A stretch of DNA of 64,000 nucleotides from JAKFWI01 sp031399165 (GTDB taxonomy: Bacteria; Pseudomonadota; Alphaproteobacteria; Caulobacterales; Aquidulcibacteraceae), in NCBI GenBank assembly GCA_031399165.1, contig JANNOO010000027.1, positions 78,322 to 142,321 of the forward strand, written 5' to 3'. The position numbers and the translations under genes were made by a program. The number at the start of each line of letters is the position of its first letter. Positions within the stretch are counted from its first letter, which is position 1. Below, piece by piece: positions 61,883-64,000 of the stretch. The notes below the pieces were generated by a model that saw only the letters and a program-made list of their open reading frames with translations, ran no database searches and was not told where the DNA came from.

Positions 61883-62341
61883 ATGATACCGCAGCAGATG
61901 TTATTTCTGCTCCGCTCCTACTGGCGCATCAGCCGCAGCATGACGCTTGGCGTGCGCGGGGTGGCTGTGAACGAAACCGGCGAGGTGATGCTGGTCCGCC
62001 ACGGCTATGTGGCCGGATGGCACCTGCCGGGCGGCGGCGTCGAGCACGGTCAGACCGCCGAACAGGCCCTCGCCGCTGAACTGGCCGAGGAAGCCGGGCT
62101 CAAAATCAACGCCTCGCCCGTACTCCTCGGGATTTACTCCCATAGTCCCAGGTTCAAGCATGACCACATCCTGCTCTATCGCGTCCCATCCTGGGAGCGA
62201 TGCGCGCGCCGCGCCCATAAAAGCGAAATAGCCGAGTGCGGCTTCTTCTCTCTCAGGGCCCTGCCCGAAGGCACAACCCGCGCGACCCGCGCCCGCCTAG
62301 CCGAGACGTTTGATGGCGCGCCACGCTCGCCGATGTGGTGA
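61883..62341 (+). CDS. Nudix hydrolase
   Basis: 152 residues, Nudix box GGVEHGQTAEQALAAELAEE followed by AGL: the Glu residues needed for metal binding are present, but the usual Arg before the first Glu of REUXEE is Ala. Substrate unknown (nucleoside diphosphate derivatives are typical). An N-terminal helix with RSYWRISRSMTLGV precedes the domain. Start ATG 61883. Confidence 0.85.
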   Translation: MIPQQMLFLLRSYWRISRSMTLGVRGVAVNETGEVMLVRHGYVAGWHLPGGGVEHGQTAEQALAAELAEEAGLKINASPVLLGIYSHSPRFKHDHILLYRVPSWERCARRAHKSEIAECGFFSLRALPEGTTRATRARLAETFDGAPRSPMW

Positions 62342-62345
62342 GAGG

Positions 62346-63617
62346 TCAGACAATCAAAGCGCTCGCCGCGAACGCAGCGACGCACACGCAACCGATCAGA
62401 ACCAGCGCCCCCAGCCTGCTATGCGCCGGCCAGCGGCACGCCAGTAGCGCAAAGCCGCCGGCGAGGCTGGCGGCGACAGGCCAGAACAGGCGCTGGAAGG
62501 AATCGTCCACGCCGCAGGAAATCTGGACCGCGATGTAGATCAGAGCGCTCGCACCCAAAGCCACCGCGAACCGGCGCGCCGTTGAATCAGCAGCCAGCAG
62601 CCCCAGCCAGGTGACGGCCAACGCGGCGAGCAACCAAGCATAGCCACGAAACAGCGGCGTTGCGCCCAGCGCATGCGCCATCGGCGCAATCGCGGCGGCG
62701 GCGAAATTGCCGTCCGCCCGCAACGTCGAAACATTGGCGGCGGTGTCGGTGACAATTTCCGGCGCTTCGCCCAACCAGCGCAGCAGCCGATTGGCGTAAT
62801 CAAGCCTGTGGCGCGCATACGCGCCCGGATGGGCGGCGATCCCGCCCAGCCACGCGCCCCATAAATTGTCTTCCGGCATGGCGCCCGAAACAAACGCGCA
62901 GCGCCCGTCGCCGCGCCATTGGTTGACGCCGCATTGCAGGATTTGCGTTTCGTCAGCGCGCGTCCACCGCCCGGGCAAGAGGTTTTCGCCAATCAAAGCG
63001 CTCATCGAACCCAGATCGAACGCGATCAACGCCCGATGGCGCGCGCCGCCGAACGCGTCGCGATCCAGGCCTATGGCGGCGGCGATCAGCAGCAATGGGA
63101 CCAGCGCCGTCACAATCCAGCGCGCATAGCGCGGCTGCGGCGCGGCTTCGCCGGTAAACAGATACAGCACCGGCAATGCGGCGGGCAGCGCCGCGATCCG
63201 CATCAGCGCGCCGTAACCCAGTGCTATCAGCGACGCCAACCCGCCAGCTAGGGCGTGGCGGCCGGCGACGGCGCGCTCGAACGCGAACGCGCAGGCAAAC
63301 AGCCATGAACAGGCCAGTGCCGATTCCGAATTCACCGGACCAAAGAAATCGAACAGCATCGGCGGCAGACCAAGCAGCGGCGTAAGTACGCCCCAGGCGC
63401 TGCCGCCTTCGATCATCGCCTTGCCGACAAGAAACAGGCCCGTCCAGAATAGCGCCAGGTGCGCAGCGAAAACCGCCAGCGCGCCGCTTCTGTACAACGT
63501 CAGGCCAAACCAGCTTTCATCGGGCGCGAGCCGGCCGGGATAGAAAGCCGCAAAAGACAGCGCAAAGCCCAAAGCACAGCCAGCCAGCGCCACGCGTCGA
63601 GCGGGGAGCGCGAGCAT
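62346..63617 (-). CDS. Polytopic membrane protein, possibly glycosyltransferase-C-like
   Basis: 423 residues with about ten hydrophobic segments. The first loop reads YPGRLAPDESW, an acidic pair in the position where GT-C enzymes keep a catalytic Asp/Glu, and FFGPVNSESALACSW resembles later loops in the same class. A long non-membrane part (about residues 205-320) follows. Assignment is tentative; it may be an unrelated integral protein. Confidence 0.6.
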   Translation of the reverse strand: MLALPARRVALAGCALGFALSFAAFYPGRLAPDESWFGLTLYRSGALAVFAAHLALFWTGLFLVGKAMIEGGSAWGVLTPLLGLPPMLFDFFGPVNSESALACSWLFACAFAFERAVAGRHALAGGLASLIALGYGALMRIAALPAALPVLYLFTGEAAPQPRYARWIVTALVPLLLIAAAIGLDRDAFGGARHRALIAFDLGSMSALIGENLLPGRWTRADETQILQCGVNQWRGDGRCAFVSGAMPEDNLWGAWLGGIAAHPGAYARHRLDYANRLLRWLGEAPEIVTDTAANVSTLRADGNFAAAAIAPMAHALGATPLFRGYAWLLAALAVTWLGLLAADSTARRFAVALGASALIYIAVQISCGVDDSFQRLFWPVAASLAGGFALLACRWPAHSRLGALVLIGCVCVAAFAASALIV

Positions 63618-63626
63618 CGCGCGGCC

Positions 63627-64000
63627 TCACATCGCCTTCGCCGCAGCACGCGCGATCGTCTCAAACGCGGCCGGGTCACGCCCCTCTATTCTTAGCACCA
63701 GCAGATCCTTGCCCTTGCGCACCAGTATCTGGCCGGAAAACCGCTCCGCGTCCGCCACCTCGCCAACGCCGAGCAGCGCGGCGTCGCCGATGTCGGCCAG
63801 TGTGCCGGTGCGCGGGTAGCGGGCGCGCATATCTTCAACGGCGTGATCGTAGGCCATATCCCCCGCCTCCCGCTGAACTGTCAGCGCCAGTGAGCGGGGC
63901 GCGCCATCGGCGCTCTGCCCGCTCCACGAACAGGCGATCTCCGGACCCGTGATCGAGGCCTGCTGAGCTTCGCCCTGCAAATTGGCGCCAAGCGCTTCCT
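63627..64000 (-). CDS. Hypothetical protein (5' end outside the window)
   Basis: The frame has no start before the right edge: codons upstream of the TTG at 63980 remain open (EALGANLQGEAQQ), so the N-terminus lies beyond 64000. The visible part contains PEIACSWSGQ, VEDMRARYPRTG and DIGDAALLGVGE, and looks like a secreted or lipoprotein-type soluble domain. Not recognised. It ends 9 bases before the start of the membrane gene. Confidence 0.6.
   Translation of the reverse strand, partial: EALGANLQGEAQQASITGPEIACSWSGQSADGAPRSLALTVQREAGDMAYDHAVEDMRARYPRTGTLADIGDAALLGVGEVADAERFSGQILVRKGKDLLVLRIEGRDPAAFETIARAAAKAM

Noticed and set aside
1..64000. CRISPR arrays, rRNA genes, transposases, phage structural genes
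   Set aside because: Looked for and not seen; the only direct repeat with spacing is the 47-base pair in the repeat element.

Overview
The window looks like a stretch of chromosome from a high-GC alphaproteobacterium. Pointers are a complex-I NDUFA9-type protein, a two-gene gltD-gltB operon, a gamma/alpha-fused KorA with KorB, a YceI/cytochrome b561/YceI block, HisKA_2 kinases and a dead-Nudix regulator near nadABC. A Caulobacterales/Hyphomonadaceae-like host is plausible, but I could not test this. Genes are packed very tightly, and several convergent genes share stop-codon bases.

Layout. 1-14.4 kb is mostly housekeeping: a truncated succinate-semialdehyde-type dehydrogenase, tRNA-Leu(CAG), DUF488, NDUFA9-like, uppP, gltD-gltB, queG, mtgA, a cytochrome P450, and a coupled MgtC-like/DUF72 pair. 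14.5-19.4 kb is an oxidoreductase module: a GltD-like flavoprotein with a C-terminal two-cluster ferredoxin, then korA and korB. 19.4-24.6 kb holds arfB, a polysaccharide export lipoprotein-like gene, DUF4142, purU, a Crp/Fnr regulator, a lone receiver and an aldo/keto reductase. 24.7-31.5 kb is a complete protocatechuate 4,5-cleavage operon on the minus strand, transcribed ligK, ligU, a dehydrogenase, ligJ, ligI, ligA, ligB, ligC. It takes protocatechuate to pyruvate and oxaloacetate. 31.7-38.6 kb has a PGDYG protein, an L-2-hydroxyglutarate oxidase-like enzyme, the YceI/b561 block, and a run of threonylcarbamoyl-AMP synthase, HD hydrolase, phosphatase and NadQ/NrtR-like regulator.

38.6-41.0 kb is the clearest accessory segment. 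Two adjoining genes of more AT-rich composition encode a three-cysteine DUF5131 (phage Gp37/Gp68) protein and its partner TcmP, a methyltransferase-like protein. They are followed by 0.7 kb of non-coding and repeat DNA, including an expanded copy of a palindromic element also present at 16.4 kb. I regard this pair as the best candidate for a poorly understood system.

41.0-64 kb returns to core functions: mltA, a ribbon-helix-helix-like protein, a soluble HisKA_2 kinase, the nad operon (nadA, two secreted four-cysteine paralogues, nadB, nadC) behind two matching palindromes, a possible secreted trypsin-like protein, PhzF, a penicillin-acylase-family hydrolase, rlmJ, a VUT-family transporter, a cold-shock protein with a very Gly-rich N-terminus, an L,D-transpeptidase, a hybrid histidine kinase, uvrC, pgsA, a 28-residue membrane peptide gene, a Nudix hydrolase and a polytopic membrane protein. 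The last gene runs off the right edge.
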